Positions 8,897-17,745 of a stretch of 37,687 bases of DNA are shown here, in pieces (position 1 is the first letter of the stretch; every line of letters begins with the position of its first letter). The notes beneath the pieces are model-generated. The model did not search any database, was not told the origin of the DNA, and saw nothing but the letters and a program-made list of their open reading frames with translations. The position numbers were made by a program, and so were the translations under genes. This DNA comes from an uncultured Blautia sp. (GTDB lineage Bacteria > Bacillota > Clostridia > Lachnospirales > Lachnospiraceae): NCBI GenBank assembly GCA_945864225.1, contig CAMBAL010000021.1, positions 1 to 37,687 of the forward strand, written 5' to 3'.

Positions 8897-8922
8897 ATCA
8901 AAAAATGAATAGATCAAAAAAA
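8891..8922 (+). repeat. Short tandem duplication, 16 bp twice
   Basis: GAATAGATCAAAAAA plus one base is repeated back to back (8891-8906, 8907-8922), starting at the last codons of the ABC ATPase scrap. It looks like slippage or a target duplication, but no insertion sequence is present. Confidence 0.7.
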
Positions 8923-9013
8923 GGAAAGCATACTAATATAGCGTCAGGCAACTGTAAAAGTTCTGATCGGATAATGTATATGCCCGATCGGAACGAAAAT
9001 TCAAGGAGGTCTT

Positions 9014-9724
9014 ATGCGGGAAATTTTATATATTATTATGCTTTCTTTGGGGTCTATTATTGTAATCTTTATCCTGACAAAACTGATGGGGTATCGTCAG
9101 ATGTCACAGATGAGTATGTTTGATTATGTGAATGGGATCACGATTGGATCAATCGCAGCGGAAATGGCGACTTCGCTGGAAGAAAACTTTGTGCAGCCGC
9201 TGACGGCTATGATTGTTTACGCAATCGCAGCGATTCTGTTGTCCTGGTTCAGTTCAAAATCGATAAAAGCACGCAGGGTGATAGAAGGAAAACCGCTGGT
9301 ACTTATGAATCATGGAGAACTTTACAGAGAGAATCTGAAAAAAGCCAAGATCGATGTGACAGAGTTTCTGACACAATGCAGAATCAGCGGATATTTTGAT
9401 GTATCGAAGCTGGAGACTGCAATTCTGGAGGAAAACGGAAAGATTAGTTTCCTTCCGAAAGTTTCTGATCGTCCGGTAACCCCTTCTGACATGAATTTGT
9501 CCCCGGAACAGGATTTTATGGTGGCAAATGTGATTCTTGACGGGCGGATTATGGAAGAGAATCTCCGGCATACGGGAAATGATGAAAAATGGCTGATGAA
9601 CCAGATTCGGGGACAGGGCGCTGGTAAAGTCTCGGATGTTCTTCTGGCAACCTGTGATATTTCCAATCAGGTGACCGTATTTCTGAAAAACAGCAGGAAA
9701 GAACCGAAGGATATTCTGATGTGA
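9014..9724 (+). CDS. DUF421/YetF-like membrane protein
   Basis: 236 residues with an ideal AAGGAGG 7 nt before the ATG. About three membrane helices occupy residues 1-80, including the conserved GYRQMSQMSMFDYVNGITIG stretch. A cytosolic domain follows (GKPLVLMNHG, then LRISGYFD-like and SFLPK motifs), matching the DUF421 family of Firmicutes. Biochemical function is not established; B. subtilis relatives (YetF, YrbG, YkjA and others) are linked to spore or stress physiology. The gene stands alone, with a 357-nt hairpin-rich gap after it. Confidence 0.85.
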   Translation: MREILYIIMLSLGSIIVIFILTKLMGYRQMSQMSMFDYVNGITIGSIAAEMATSLEENFVQPLTAMIVYAIAAILLSWFSSKSIKARRVIEGKPLVLMNHGELYRENLKKAKIDVTEFLTQCRISGYFDVSKLETAILEENGKISFLPKVSDRPVTPSDMNLSPEQDFMVANVILDGRIMEENLRHTGNDEKWLMNQIRGQGAGKVSDVLLATCDISNQVTVFLKNSRKEPKDILM

Positions 9725-9821
9725 AATATCTCAGACAATTTGCTTTATTCAGGGTATTCAAAAAGGATGATAAGGTGGGGATAAAACCGTACGGATCTGG
9801 CTCATTTGTGTAAGTTATGTT

Positions 9822-9978
9822 GCATCGGAAAAGCAAATTTTTACATTTCCGATGCCCGCTCTATTGATTTTGGGACATATTGGACATCGGAAAAGTGAAT
9901 TATTAGATTTCCGATGCCAGGTCCATTGATTTTGGGACATATTGGACATCGGGAAAATGTATTTTTATATTCCCGATG
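9822..9978 (+). repeat. Three tandem hairpins in a repeated 62-63 bp unit
   Basis: Perfect inverted repeats at 9822-9831/9846-9855, 9885-9893/9908-9916 and 9947-9955/9970-9978, all built on CATCGGAAA/TTTCCGATG. The spacer ATTGATTTTGGGACATATTG occurs identically between units 1-2 and 2-3. In unit 3 both arms changed together (CGGGAA/TTCCCG), so pairing is preserved. This fills most of the 357-nt gap between the DUF421 gene and pepF; 9725-9821 shows nothing else. Confidence 0.8.
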
Positions 9979-9987
9979 CTTTTTTTA
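9947..9987 (+). terminator. Rho-independent terminator (third hairpin)
   Basis: The 9-bp stem CATCGGGAA/TTCCCGATG is followed by C and a run of T (9980-9986), ending transcription from the DUF421 gene. Confidence 0.75.
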
Positions 9988-10029
9988 TTTTACAGGCAAG
10001 TGAGTCGCATTTTTATCAAATGATGACAG

Positions 10030-10058
10030 TTGTATGTAGAGGAATAATCTGTTATGAT
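10030..10058 (+). promoter_or_regulatory. Probable pepF promoter
   Basis: TTGTAT (10030-10035) and TATGAT (10053-10058) are 17 bp apart, 23 bp before the ribosome site AAGGAGG of the next gene. Confidence 0.55.
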
Positions 10059-10081
10059 AATCTACAGCAAGGAGGCAGAAA

Positions 10082-11893
10082 ATGGAAGAACAGAAAATTT
10101 TGACAAGACAGGAACAAAAAGCAGAGAATACATGGAACATGCAGGATCTGTACGCGAACGAAGAATTATTCAGCGAAGACGGAGAAAAGCTCGAAAAAAT
10201 GATGGAAGAGTTTGCTTCGTATAAAGGAACTCTTGCAGAAGGCGCAGAGCAGATGCGGAAGGTTCTGAAGCTTTATGAAGATATGAACCTGGTTTTTGAA
10301 CGGATGTATGTATATGCGAACCAGAAATATCATGAAGATACGGCAAATGCCCGTTATCAGCAGATGAGCGGGGAAATGCAGATTATTATGACCAGACTTG
10401 GACAGACGCAGGCATGGCTGGAACCGGAAATTCTGAATCTGCCGGAGAAAGTACTGAACGCTTATTTTACTCAAACCGACGGAAAAAATGGACTGGAACC
10501 GTATCGACGTTTTGTACAGCAGATTACCAGGAGAAAAGAGCATGTACTGGATGCAGGAACAGAAGCACTTCTTTCCAGAGTAAATGAACTGGGACAGGCA
10601 CCTTCGAATATTTATTCCATGTTCAATAATGCGGACATACAGTTTCCGGATGTGGAAGACAGTGAGGGCAAAAAATATCCTCTCACCCAGGGAACTTTTA
10701 TTCCATACCTGCAGAGCAGTGACAGAATACTCCGGAAAAATGCATTCCAGGCACTTTATTCGGTATATGGGCAATTTCGGAATACACTGGCTTCCCTTTA
10801 CTATGCCAACGCAAAACAGGCGGATTTTTTTGCAAAAGAACGCCATTATAAAAATGCAATGGAAGAGTCTCTGGATGGAAGCTGCATTCCGGTGTCAGTT
10901 TACCAGAATCTGATAGAAGCGGTTCATGAGGCACTGCCTCTGATGTATCGTTATGCAGAAATCCGAAAGAAATTTCTCGGGCTGTCGGAACTTCATATGT
11001 ATGATGTATATGTACCAATGGTAAAATCTCCGGAAAGGAAATATACGTTTGAAGAAGCGAAAGCAATCGTAAAACGCGGGCTTGCTCCTCTGGGAGAAGA
11101 TTATCTGGGGCTGCTGCAGGAAGGGTTTGACAATCGCTGGATCGATGTTTACGAAAATAAAGGAAAACGGACAGGAGCCTATTCCTGGGGCGCTTATGGA
11201 ACACATCCCTATGTTTTGCTGAATTTTCATGGATCTCTGAATGATGTGTTTACATTGGCTCACGAAATGGGTCATGCACTCCATTCCTGGTATTCCGATC
11301 ATACACAGCCTTATCTGTATGCCGGTTACCGGATTTTTGTGGCAGAAGTTGCATCCACCTGTAATGAAGCACTTCTGATTCATGATCTGATGGAAAGAAC
11401 AGAGGATGAAACAGAAAAACGGTATCTGATCAATTATTTTCTGGATCAGTTTAAAGGAACGATGTTCCGTCAGACCATGTTTGCCGAGTTTGAGATGCTG
11501 ACGCACAGCGTTGTAGAACAGGGCGGTATGCTTACTGCGGAACAGATCGATGAAATTTATCTGAATCTGAATAAGAAGTATTTTGGGCCGGATATGGTGT
11601 GTGATCCGGAAATTGCTCATGAGTGGGCACGTATTCCTCATTTTTATACACCGTTTTATGTGTATCAGTATGCGACCGGATTTGCTGCAGCGATTGCGAT
11701 CAGCAGTAAAATTCTGAACGGAGAGCCTGGAGTTGTTGAGAATTACAAAAAATTCCTGAGCGGAGGTTCTTCTATGGATCCCATTGATCTTTTGAAGCTC
11801 TGTGGCGTGGACATGTCTTCCCCGGAACCAGTAAAAGAGGCATTTGCTGTATTTGAGGAATACCTGGAAAGAATGGAAAGAAGAAGTAAATGA
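10082..11893 (+). CDS. pepF: Oligoendopeptidase F, M3 zinc metallopeptidase
   Basis: 603 residues, the normal length for the family. The zinc site is HEMGH (His394, Glu395, His398), with the third ligand Glu422 in EVASTCNEALL. The C-terminal part carries the substrate-binding tyrosines (HFYTPFYVYQYATG) seen in PepF. It degrades short peptides in the cytosol, with no signal peptide. It has its own promoter and AAGGAGG site. Its TGA overlaps the ATG of a MATE gene (ATGA), so the two were one operon. This gene is intact while the coupled transporter is cut. Confidence 0.93.
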   Translation: MEEQKILTRQEQKAENTWNMQDLYANEELFSEDGEKLEKMMEEFASYKGTLAEGAEQMRKVLKLYEDMNLVFERMYVYANQKYHEDTANARYQQMSGEMQIIMTRLGQTQAWLEPEILNLPEKVLNAYFTQTDGKNGLEPYRRFVQQITRRKEHVLDAGTEALLSRVNELGQAPSNIYSMFNNADIQFPDVEDSEGKKYPLTQGTFIPYLQSSDRILRKNAFQALYSVYGQFRNTLASLYYANAKQADFFAKERHYKNAMEESLDGSCIPVSVYQNLIEAVHEALPLMYRYAEIRKKFLGLSELHMYDVYVPMVKSPERKYTFEEAKAIVKRGLAPLGEDYLGLLQEGFDNRWIDVYENKGKRTGAYSWGAYGTHPYVLLNFHGSLNDVFTLAHEMGHALHSWYSDHTQPYLYAGYRIFVAEVASTCNEALLIHDLMERTEDETEKRYLINYFLDQFKGTMFRQTMFAEFEMLTHSVVEQGGMLTAEQIDEIYLNLNKKYFGPDMVCDPEIAHEWARIPHFYTPFYVYQYATGFAAAIAISSKILNGEPGVVENYKKFLSGGSSMDPIDLLKLCGVDMSSPEPVKEAFAVFEEYLERMERRSK

Positions 11894-12576
11894 CAAGAGA
11901 AAATCAATCAGAAAAAAAGATGATGAATAAGGATAACGCTGATAAAAAATCAGAGAAAGAGGGATTGGAGAATCAGAAACAGGAACTTTCGTTTACAGAA
12001 GGTTCTGTATTTGGTTCTATGATACGGTTTGCACTTCCGGTTTTGGGGGCGCTGATTCTGCAGGCTGCCTATGGTGCAGTGGATCTGCTTGTGGTCGGAC
12101 AGTTCGGGGATGCATCCAGTATTTCTGCAGTCGGTACGGGAAGTGCTTTTATGCAGATGGTTACGTTTATCATTACAAGTCTGGCAATGGGATCGACAGT
12201 CATTATTGGACAGCATATCGGAGAGAAAAAACCGAAAGAGGCCGGTGACACAGTAGGAACAACCATTATCCTGTTTGCCATGATCGGAATTGCGGCAACC
12301 ATCCTTCTGGAAATATTTGCCGGAAGCGTTCTGCATATTCTTCAGGTTCCGGAAGCTTCATTGGAAAAAGCAATTATTTATATGCGGATCTGCTCTGCCG
12401 GAATTCTGATCATTATTGCATATAATGTGATCAGTGGTGTGCTGCGAGGCGTCGGTAATGCAAATCTGCCATTTATCTTTGTGGGAATTGCATGTGTAGT
12501 AAACATTATCGGGGATCTGCTCTTTGTTGCAGTGTTCCGAATGGATGCGAGAAGTCAATATCTCGTGCCTGAATGA
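11890..12576 (+). pseudogene. MATE-family efflux transporter, C-terminal half missing
   Basis: 228 residues against about 450 for the family. A charged N-terminal extension (1-36) leads into MATE helices 1-6: RFALPVLGALILQAAYGAVD, VGQFGDASSISAVGTG, then GNANLPF. After VFRMDA (near 12546) the sequence turns unrelated (RSQYLVPE) and stops. The second six-helix bundle is absent, so no working transporter is expected. The break is abrupt and followed at once by intergenic sequence, as with a deletion that removed the 3' half. Confidence 0.8.
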
Positions 12577-12643
12577 ATTATCAAACACGCTCTAGATAAC
12601 GTGTCTATTGTTCTGACTGATAAATTGACACATTTCCCTATAA

Positions 12644-12672
12644 AATACACCTGTCCAGCAGGTGTATTTTTT
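12644..12672 (+). terminator. Rho-independent terminator
   Basis: AATACACCTG (12644-12653) pairs with CAGGTGTATT (12659-12668) over a 5-nt loop and is followed by TTTT. It separates the cut MATE gene from the ABC operon. The 175-nt gap also has a TATAAT at 12715-12720 that may be the -10 of that operon. Confidence 0.8.
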
Positions 12673-12751
12673 GATATGATAAGCACAAAACCGCAGACAT
12701 GAATAGATAGGAAATATAATAATCCATACTCAAAAATAAAGGAGGAAAATC

Positions 12752-13477
12752 ATGCTGAAAATTGAGCATTTGACAAAAATTTATGGAGAGAAAAAAGCGG
12801 TGGATGATCTGTCGCTGCATATATTGCCCGGAGAAATCTATGGCTTTATCGGACACAACGGTGCAGGAAAAACAACAACCATAAAATCCTGCTGCGGACT
12901 TTTGAAGTTTGACAGCGGAGAAGTTCTGGTGAATGGAATTTCCATTCGAAAAGATCCGCTTGCGTGTAAATCCCAGATCGCATATATTCCGGATAATCCG
13001 GATCTTTATGAGTTTATGACAGGAATTCAGTTTTTGAATTTTATTGCAGATATTTTTTCCGTCAGTGCCGGTGACAGGCAGGAACGGATCCGGAAATATG
13101 CAGATGCATTTGAACTTACCTCTGATCTTGCACAGCCGATTTCTGCTTATTCTCATGGCATGAAACAGAAACTGGCCATTATTTCGGCACTGATCCATGA
13201 TCCGAAACTGATCATTATGGATGAACCTTTTGTGGGACTTGATCCCAAAGCATCACATTTACTGAAACAGCTGATGCGTGAGATCTGTGATCGTCAGGGT
13301 GCCATCTTTTTTTCCACCCATGTGCTGGAGGTTGCCGAAAAACTCTGCGATAAAGTAGCGATTATCAAGGGCGGAAAGCTGATTCGCTCAGGTACCATGG
13401 AGGAAGTAAAAGGAGATACTTCCCTGGAAGATGTATTTCTGGAACTGGAGGACGATCATGACAAAGGTATTGCTTAA
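12752..13477 (+). CDS. ABC transporter ATP-binding protein (ABC-2 type exporter)
   Basis: 241 residues with an AAGGAGG site. Walker A GHNGAGKTT lies near residue 34, signature SHGMKQK near 133 (a His replaces the first Gly of SGGM, tolerated in this subfamily), Walker B LIIMDEP and the D-loop GLD follow, and the switch histidine is in STHVLE. This is the CcmA/YtrB-like ATPase of ABC-2 exporters. The stop overlaps the permease start by 20 nt. Substrate unknown; relatives serve bacteriocin, lipid or drug export. Confidence 0.9.
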   Translation: MLKIEHLTKIYGEKKAVDDLSLHILPGEIYGFIGHNGAGKTTTIKSCCGLLKFDSGEVLVNGISIRKDPLACKSQIAYIPDNPDLYEFMTGIQFLNFIADIFSVSAGDRQERIRKYADAFELTSDLAQPISAYSHGMKQKLAIISALIHDPKLIIMDEPFVGLDPKASHLLKQLMREICDRQGAIFFSTHVLEVAEKLCDKVAIIKGGKLIRSGTMEEVKGDTSLEDVFLELEDDHDKGIA

Positions 13478-15053
13478 AAAGCAGATAATGGAGTTGTTTT
13501 CATTTATCTGGCAGGACAAAAAGAAAAATAAAAACAGGACTGGTATCCGGCTGCTTATGATGATCCTGTTGTATGTTATCTTGTTTGGAATTCTTGGTGC
13601 CATGTTTTATTTTGTTGCGGATCCACTGTGCGGACCGCTGCATCAGGCTGGTATGGGATGGCTTTATTTTGCATTGATGGGATTGATGGGAACCGCATTC
13701 GGGGCATTTGGAAGTGTTTTTAATACATATGCCAGTCTGTATCTGGCAAAGGATAATGAACTTTTGCTTTCCATGCCGATCCCTGCATCCCGGATCCTGA
13801 ATGTGCGTCTGGCAGGGGTGTATCTGATGGGACTTCTGTATGAACTGTTGGTGATGGTTCCTGTGCTGATCAAATACTATTTGACGGCTGCACCGGGATT
13901 TCTGACGGTTCTCTGTTCTGTAATCGCGACATTGGAAATTTCCATTGTGGTACTGATCATTTCGGCAATACTCGGATGGGCGGTAGCGCTGATCAGCAAA
14001 AAAACAAAACATAAAAGCCTCATTACGGTAGTACTTTCTCTGGGATTTATCATCGGATATTATTATGTTTATCTGAAAGCGATGAGATTCCTGGAGGATA
14101 TCATAAGTAATCCGCAGATTGCAGGAAATTTTCTGAAGAACAGCCTGTCGCCGGTTTATCATATGGGAATGGCAGCAGCGGGGAATCTGAGTTCCCTCGG
14201 GATGTTTACTGTGATGACGCTTGCGGTATTTCTGGCAGTATATCTGGTGCTGGCAGCAAGCTATACCAGGATTATTACCACGAACCGGGGTGCTTCCAGA
14301 CGCATTTATAAAGTACAGAAGGTTACTGTACACTCCCGGGAACGCGCTCTTCTGGGAAAGGAATTTCGCCGTTTTCTTGGATGCCCCAATTATATCCTGA
14401 ACTGCGGGCTTGGAATTATTTTGATGATTGCAGGAGCGGTGATGATTCTGGTTAAAAGAAATATGATCATGGATATGATGATGCTTTTCTTTGCCGGTGA
14501 TCAGGATATGATGAGTATGGCTGCGGCAGCTGCTGTCTGCATGATCACCACGATGAATGACATCACGGCACCTTCTGTATCTCTGGAAGGCCGGAACATC
14601 TGGCTTGTGCAGTCTCTTCCGGTAAGCGGTTTTCAGGTATTGATGGCGAAACTTAAACTCCATTTGATCCTGACGCTGATTCCGGCAGCGATACTGGTAA
14701 TGAGTGTGGAAATTGTGCTCAAGCCCTCCGCTGTATTTGCAGTTCTGATCCCGCTGACAGTCCTCGCTTTTATTATCTTTATGGCGCTGACGGGGCTGGT
14801 TTTGAATCTGAAAATGCCGAATCTTACCTGGACCAATGAAATTGTTCCGATTAAGCAGAGTCTGAATGTGATGATCGCGTTATTTGGAGGCTGGGTAGTG
14901 GTTGTGGGAGCCGGAGCTCTTTATATGCTTCTGATGGATATACTTTCGCCTGCTGTGTATCTTGGGTGTACAGCAGCAGTGATTTTTGCCGGAGCAATTG
15001 GTCTGCTTTTCTGGTTACGAAAGAAAGGTGCTGTCATATTTGAAACCCTGTAG
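13458..15053 (+). CDS. ABC exporter permease, large multi-pass membrane protein
   Basis: 531 residues with about 12 predicted membrane helices and no ATPase motifs. ATG 13458 is preferred over an in-frame ATG at 13431 because GGAGG lies at 13447-13451 and the hydrophilic leader TKVLLKKQIMEL fits better. It overlaps the ATPase gene, so the two are made together. Central motifs include LGKEFRRFLGCPNYILNCG, typical of the large Clostridia ABC permease family. Probably pairs with the upstream ATPase as a two-gene exporter. Confidence 0.85.
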   Translation: MTKVLLKKQIMELFSFIWQDKKKNKNRTGIRLLMMILLYVILFGILGAMFYFVADPLCGPLHQAGMGWLYFALMGLMGTAFGAFGSVFNTYASLYLAKDNELLLSMPIPASRILNVRLAGVYLMGLLYELLVMVPVLIKYYLTAAPGFLTVLCSVIATLEISIVVLIISAILGWAVALISKKTKHKSLITVVLSLGFIIGYYYVYLKAMRFLEDIISNPQIAGNFLKNSLSPVYHMGMAAAGNLSSLGMFTVMTLAVFLAVYLVLAASYTRIITTNRGASRRIYKVQKVTVHSRERALLGKEFRRFLGCPNYILNCGLGIILMIAGAVMILVKRNMIMDMMMLFFAGDQDMMSMAAAAAVCMITTMNDITAPSVSLEGRNIWLVQSLPVSGFQVLMAKLKLHLILTLIPAAILVMSVEIVLKPSAVFAVLIPLTVLAFIIFMALTGLVLNLKMPNLTWTNEIVPIKQSLNVMIALFGGWVVVVGAGALYMLLMDILSPAVYLGCTAAVIFAGAIGLLFWLRKKGAVIFETL

Positions 15054-15192
15054 ATGCAAGATCTTTTTTTGAATATGATAAAGTTTGCAGTGTTTTTGAT
15101 AAAAAACAGGAAAATATGAAAAACAGGATGGCAACCGGGCATTGACTAAGGTATAATAAAAGCATGATTTTACAGGAAAGAAGGTAGAATTC

Positions 15193-15813
15193 ATGATAAA
15201 AGTAAATGCTCTGGGAGAGGCGTGTCCTATTCCTGTTGTAAAAACTATCCAGGCAATCAAAGAATTAAAATCGCCGGATTCCGTGGAAGTTCTTGTGGAC
15301 AACGAAATTGCTGTGCAGAATCTGACGAAGCTCGCGAAGCAGAAGAATTACGGCGTCCGTTCACAGAAACTGGAAGAAAAGAAATATCAGGTGATTCTGG
15401 AAGTGGGTGAAACAGACACTCCATCAGGAAAAGAAAAGGAACAGGAAGAAATCTCCTGTATTCCGGATACAAGAAGAAAAAATATGGTAGTAGTAATTTC
15501 TTCGGAATGTATGGGTACCGGTGATCAGGAACTGGGTGCAGTTCTGATGAAAGGATTTATATATGCACTGACCCAGCAGGAGATTCTTCCTTCCACGATT
15601 CTGTTCTATAACGGCGGTGCAAAGCTTACCTGTGAAGATGCACCGACGCTGGAAGATCTGAAATTTCTGGAAGCGCAGGGAGTGGAGATCCTGACCTGCG
15701 GTACCTGTCTGAATCATTATGGCCTGTTGGAAAAGCTTCAGGTAGGAAATGTCACAAATATGTATGTGATCACAGAGAAAATGACACAGGCTGACTGTAT
15801 TGTAAAGCCATAA
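15193..15813 (+). CDS. yedF: YedF, sulfurtransferase-like selenium metabolism protein
   Basis: 206 residues: a TusA-like domain (1-70) with CPIP at Cys11-Pro14, a charged linker, and a DsrE/DsrF-like domain (about 95-200) with the paired cysteines of TCGTCLNHY. This two-domain form is the YedF family, found mostly in selenium-using anaerobes and thought to handle reactive selenium or sulfur; its biochemical role is not proven. A GAAGG site precedes the ATG, and TATAAT at 15152-15157 is a likely -10 without a good -35. No selD, selA or selB is in the window, so the link to selenium is by family only. Confidence 0.88.
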   Translation: MIKVNALGEACPIPVVKTIQAIKELKSPDSVEVLVDNEIAVQNLTKLAKQKNYGVRSQKLEEKKYQVILEVGETDTPSGKEKEQEEISCIPDTRRKNMVVVISSECMGTGDQELGAVLMKGFIYALTQQEILPSTILFYNGGAKLTCEDAPTLEDLKFLEAQGVEILTCGTCLNHYGLLEKLQVGNVTNMYVITEKMTQADCIVKP

Positions 15814-15864
15814 ATCAGGAAAGTGTAAACTAGACTAAAAGTGTATGTTTTCTTTTCAAAAAAG

Positions 15865-15875
15865 TATGATATAAT
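15865..15875 (+). promoter_or_regulatory. Extended -10 promoter of the flavodiiron gene
   Basis: TATGATATAAT gives TGnTATAAT with the -10 at 15870-15875 and only a weak TTTTCT-like -35. It lies 52 bp before the start codon. Confidence 0.6.
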
Positions 15876-15927
15876 GAGATGACAGATTTACAAAAATAAA
15901 GAAATTAAACTAAAGGAGATGATTGTC

Positions 15928-17715
15928 ATGGTAATTACTAATGATATCAAGTATGTAGGTGTAAACGACCATAATGTTGATTTATTTGAGGGTCAGTACG
16001 TTGTAGAAAATGGAATGTCCTACAACTCTTATGTGATTCTGGATGATAAAATCGCGGTTATGGATACGGTTGATGCACATTTTACCCATGAATGGCTGGA
16101 CAATATTCAGGCGGTTCTTGGAGACAGAAAGCCCGATTATCTGATCATTCAGCACATGGAACCGGATCATTCCGCAAATATTGCCAATTTCATGAAAATC
16201 TTTGAGGATACCGTTATCGTTTCTTCCGCAAAAGCATTTGTCATGATGGAACAGTTCTTCGGAACCGATTTTGCAGACAGACAGCTGGTTGTAAAAGAAG
16301 GGGATACTCTTTCTCTCGGAAAGCATACACTGGCATTTGTGGCAGCTCCGATGGTTCACTGGCCGGAAGTAATCGTAACATATGACACCTGTGACAAAGT
16401 GCTGTTTTCCGCAGACGGCTTCGGTAAATTCGGTGCGCTGGATGTGGAAGAGGAATGGGACTGCGAGGCTCGCCGCTATTATATCGGTATTGTCGGCAAA
16501 TATGGCGCTCAGGTACAGAACCTTCTGAAAAAAGCTGCAGGACTGGATATTCAGACCATCTGCCCGCTCCATGGACCGGTACTGAAAGAAGATCTTGGTC
16601 ACTATCTCAATCTGTACAATATCTGGTCTTCTTATTCTGTTGAAACAGAGGGTGTTGTGATTGCCTATACTTCTGTTTACGGACATACGAAAAAAGCGGT
16701 AGAACTTCTGGAAAGCAAACTTCTGGCAAAGGGCTGTCCGAAAGTGGAAGTATTTGACCTTGCCCGTGACGATATGGCAGAAGCAGTAGAGAGTGCATTC
16801 CGTTATGGCAAACTGGTACTTGCCACAACTACTTATAATGCAGATATTTTCCCGTTCATGAAGGAATTCATCCATCATCTGACAGAAAGAAATTTCCAGA
16901 ACCGTACAGTTGCTTTTGTTGAGAACGGTACATGGGCTCCGCTGGCAGCCAAAGTTATGAAACAGATGCTGGAAGGATCCAAGAAACTGACATTTGCAGA
17001 TACTACTGTCCACATCAAATCTGCACTCAATGAGGAGAGCACCGCACAGATTGAAGCTCTGTCAGATGAACTCTGCCGTGATTATGTGGCACAGAGCGAA
17101 AAGGCTGATAAGAACGATCTTACTGCACTCTTTAACATCGGCTATGGTCTCTATGTAGTTACAAGCAATGATGGAAAGAAAGATAACGGTCTGATTGTGA
17201 ATACGGTAACACAGCTTACCAATACACCGAATCGTGTGGCAGTAGCAATCAATAAGGCAAATTATTCACATCATGTTATCAAACAGACCGGTATTATGAA
17301 TGTAAACTGTCTGTCTACCGATGCTCCGTTCAGTGTGTTTGAGCGATTCGGTTTCCAGAGCGGAAGAACTGCCGATAAGTTTGCGGGACTGGCACCGCTT
17401 CGTTCTGACAATGGTCTGGCTTTCCTTCCGAGATATATCAATTCCTTTATGTCTCTGAAAGTAGAGCAGTATCTGGATTTTGACACACACGGATTATTTG
17501 TCTGCAGCATTACAGAAGCTCGTGTGATCTCCAGTGTGGAAACCATGACCTACACCTACTATCAGAATAATGTGAAACCAAAGCCGCAGACAGAAGGCAA
17601 AAAAGGATTTGTCTGCAAGGTATGCGGATATATTTATGAAGGAGAGGAACTTCCGGAGGATTACATCTGCCCGCTTTGCAAGCATGGCGCAGCAGATTTT
17701 GAACCTATTTCATAA
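15928..17715 (+). CDS. Flavodiiron protein fused to flavin reductase and rubredoxin domains
   Basis: 595 residues in four domains. A beta-lactamase-like diiron domain (1-240) has HMEPDH (His76, Glu78, Asp80, His81), HWPE and HGP ligands. Flavodoxin follows (about 243-395, TSVYGHT), then a flavin-reductase domain (about 400-550, GLYVVTS, NTVTQLTN), then a rubredoxin (Cys563, Cys566, Cys581, Cys584; CxxCGYIY...CPLC). This class reduces oxygen to water, or NO to N2O, in the cytosol of anaerobes; the fused domains let it take electrons from NAD(P)H or reduced flavin. ATG 15928 is chosen because AAAGGAG is about 9 nt upstream, while ATG 15919 sits too close. It lies downstream of yedF with its own promoter. 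Confidence 0.93.
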   Translation: MVITNDIKYVGVNDHNVDLFEGQYVVENGMSYNSYVILDDKIAVMDTVDAHFTHEWLDNIQAVLGDRKPDYLIIQHMEPDHSANIANFMKIFEDTVIVSSAKAFVMMEQFFGTDFADRQLVVKEGDTLSLGKHTLAFVAAPMVHWPEVIVTYDTCDKVLFSADGFGKFGALDVEEEWDCEARRYYIGIVGKYGAQVQNLLKKAAGLDIQTICPLHGPVLKEDLGHYLNLYNIWSSYSVETEGVVIAYTSVYGHTKKAVELLESKLLAKGCPKVEVFDLARDDMAEAVESAFRYGKLVLATTTYNADIFPFMKEFIHHLTERNFQNRTVAFVENGTWAPLAAKVMKQMLEGSKKLTFADTTVHIKSALNEESTAQIEALSDELCRDYVAQSEKADKNDLTALFNIGYGLYVVTSNDGKKDNGLIVNTVTQLTNTPNRVAVAINKANYSHHVIKQTGIMNVNCLSTDAPFSVFERFGFQSGRTADKFAGLAPLRSDNGLAFLPRYINSFMSLKVEQYLDFDTHGLFVCSITEARVISSVETMTYTYYQNNVKPKPQTEGKKGFVCKVCGYIYEGEELPEDYICPLCKHGAADFEPIS

Positions 17716-17745
17716 AACATAACAAAAGAGAAGGAGGGTTTTTGA

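Noticed and set aside
8891-8922. 16-bp tandem repeat considered as an insertion-sequence target duplication
   Set aside because: The copies are adjacent with no element between them, and such target duplications are usually shorter.
9822-9978. Repeat array considered as CRISPR
   Set aside because: Spacers are identical, not unique, the units are palindromic, and there are no cas genes nearby.
13500-14663. Long minus-strand open frame inside the ABC permease gene
   Set aside because: Its product is rich in His, Gln and Asn, as expected from the antisense of a membrane-protein gene; the sense permease has a ribosome site and coherent helices.
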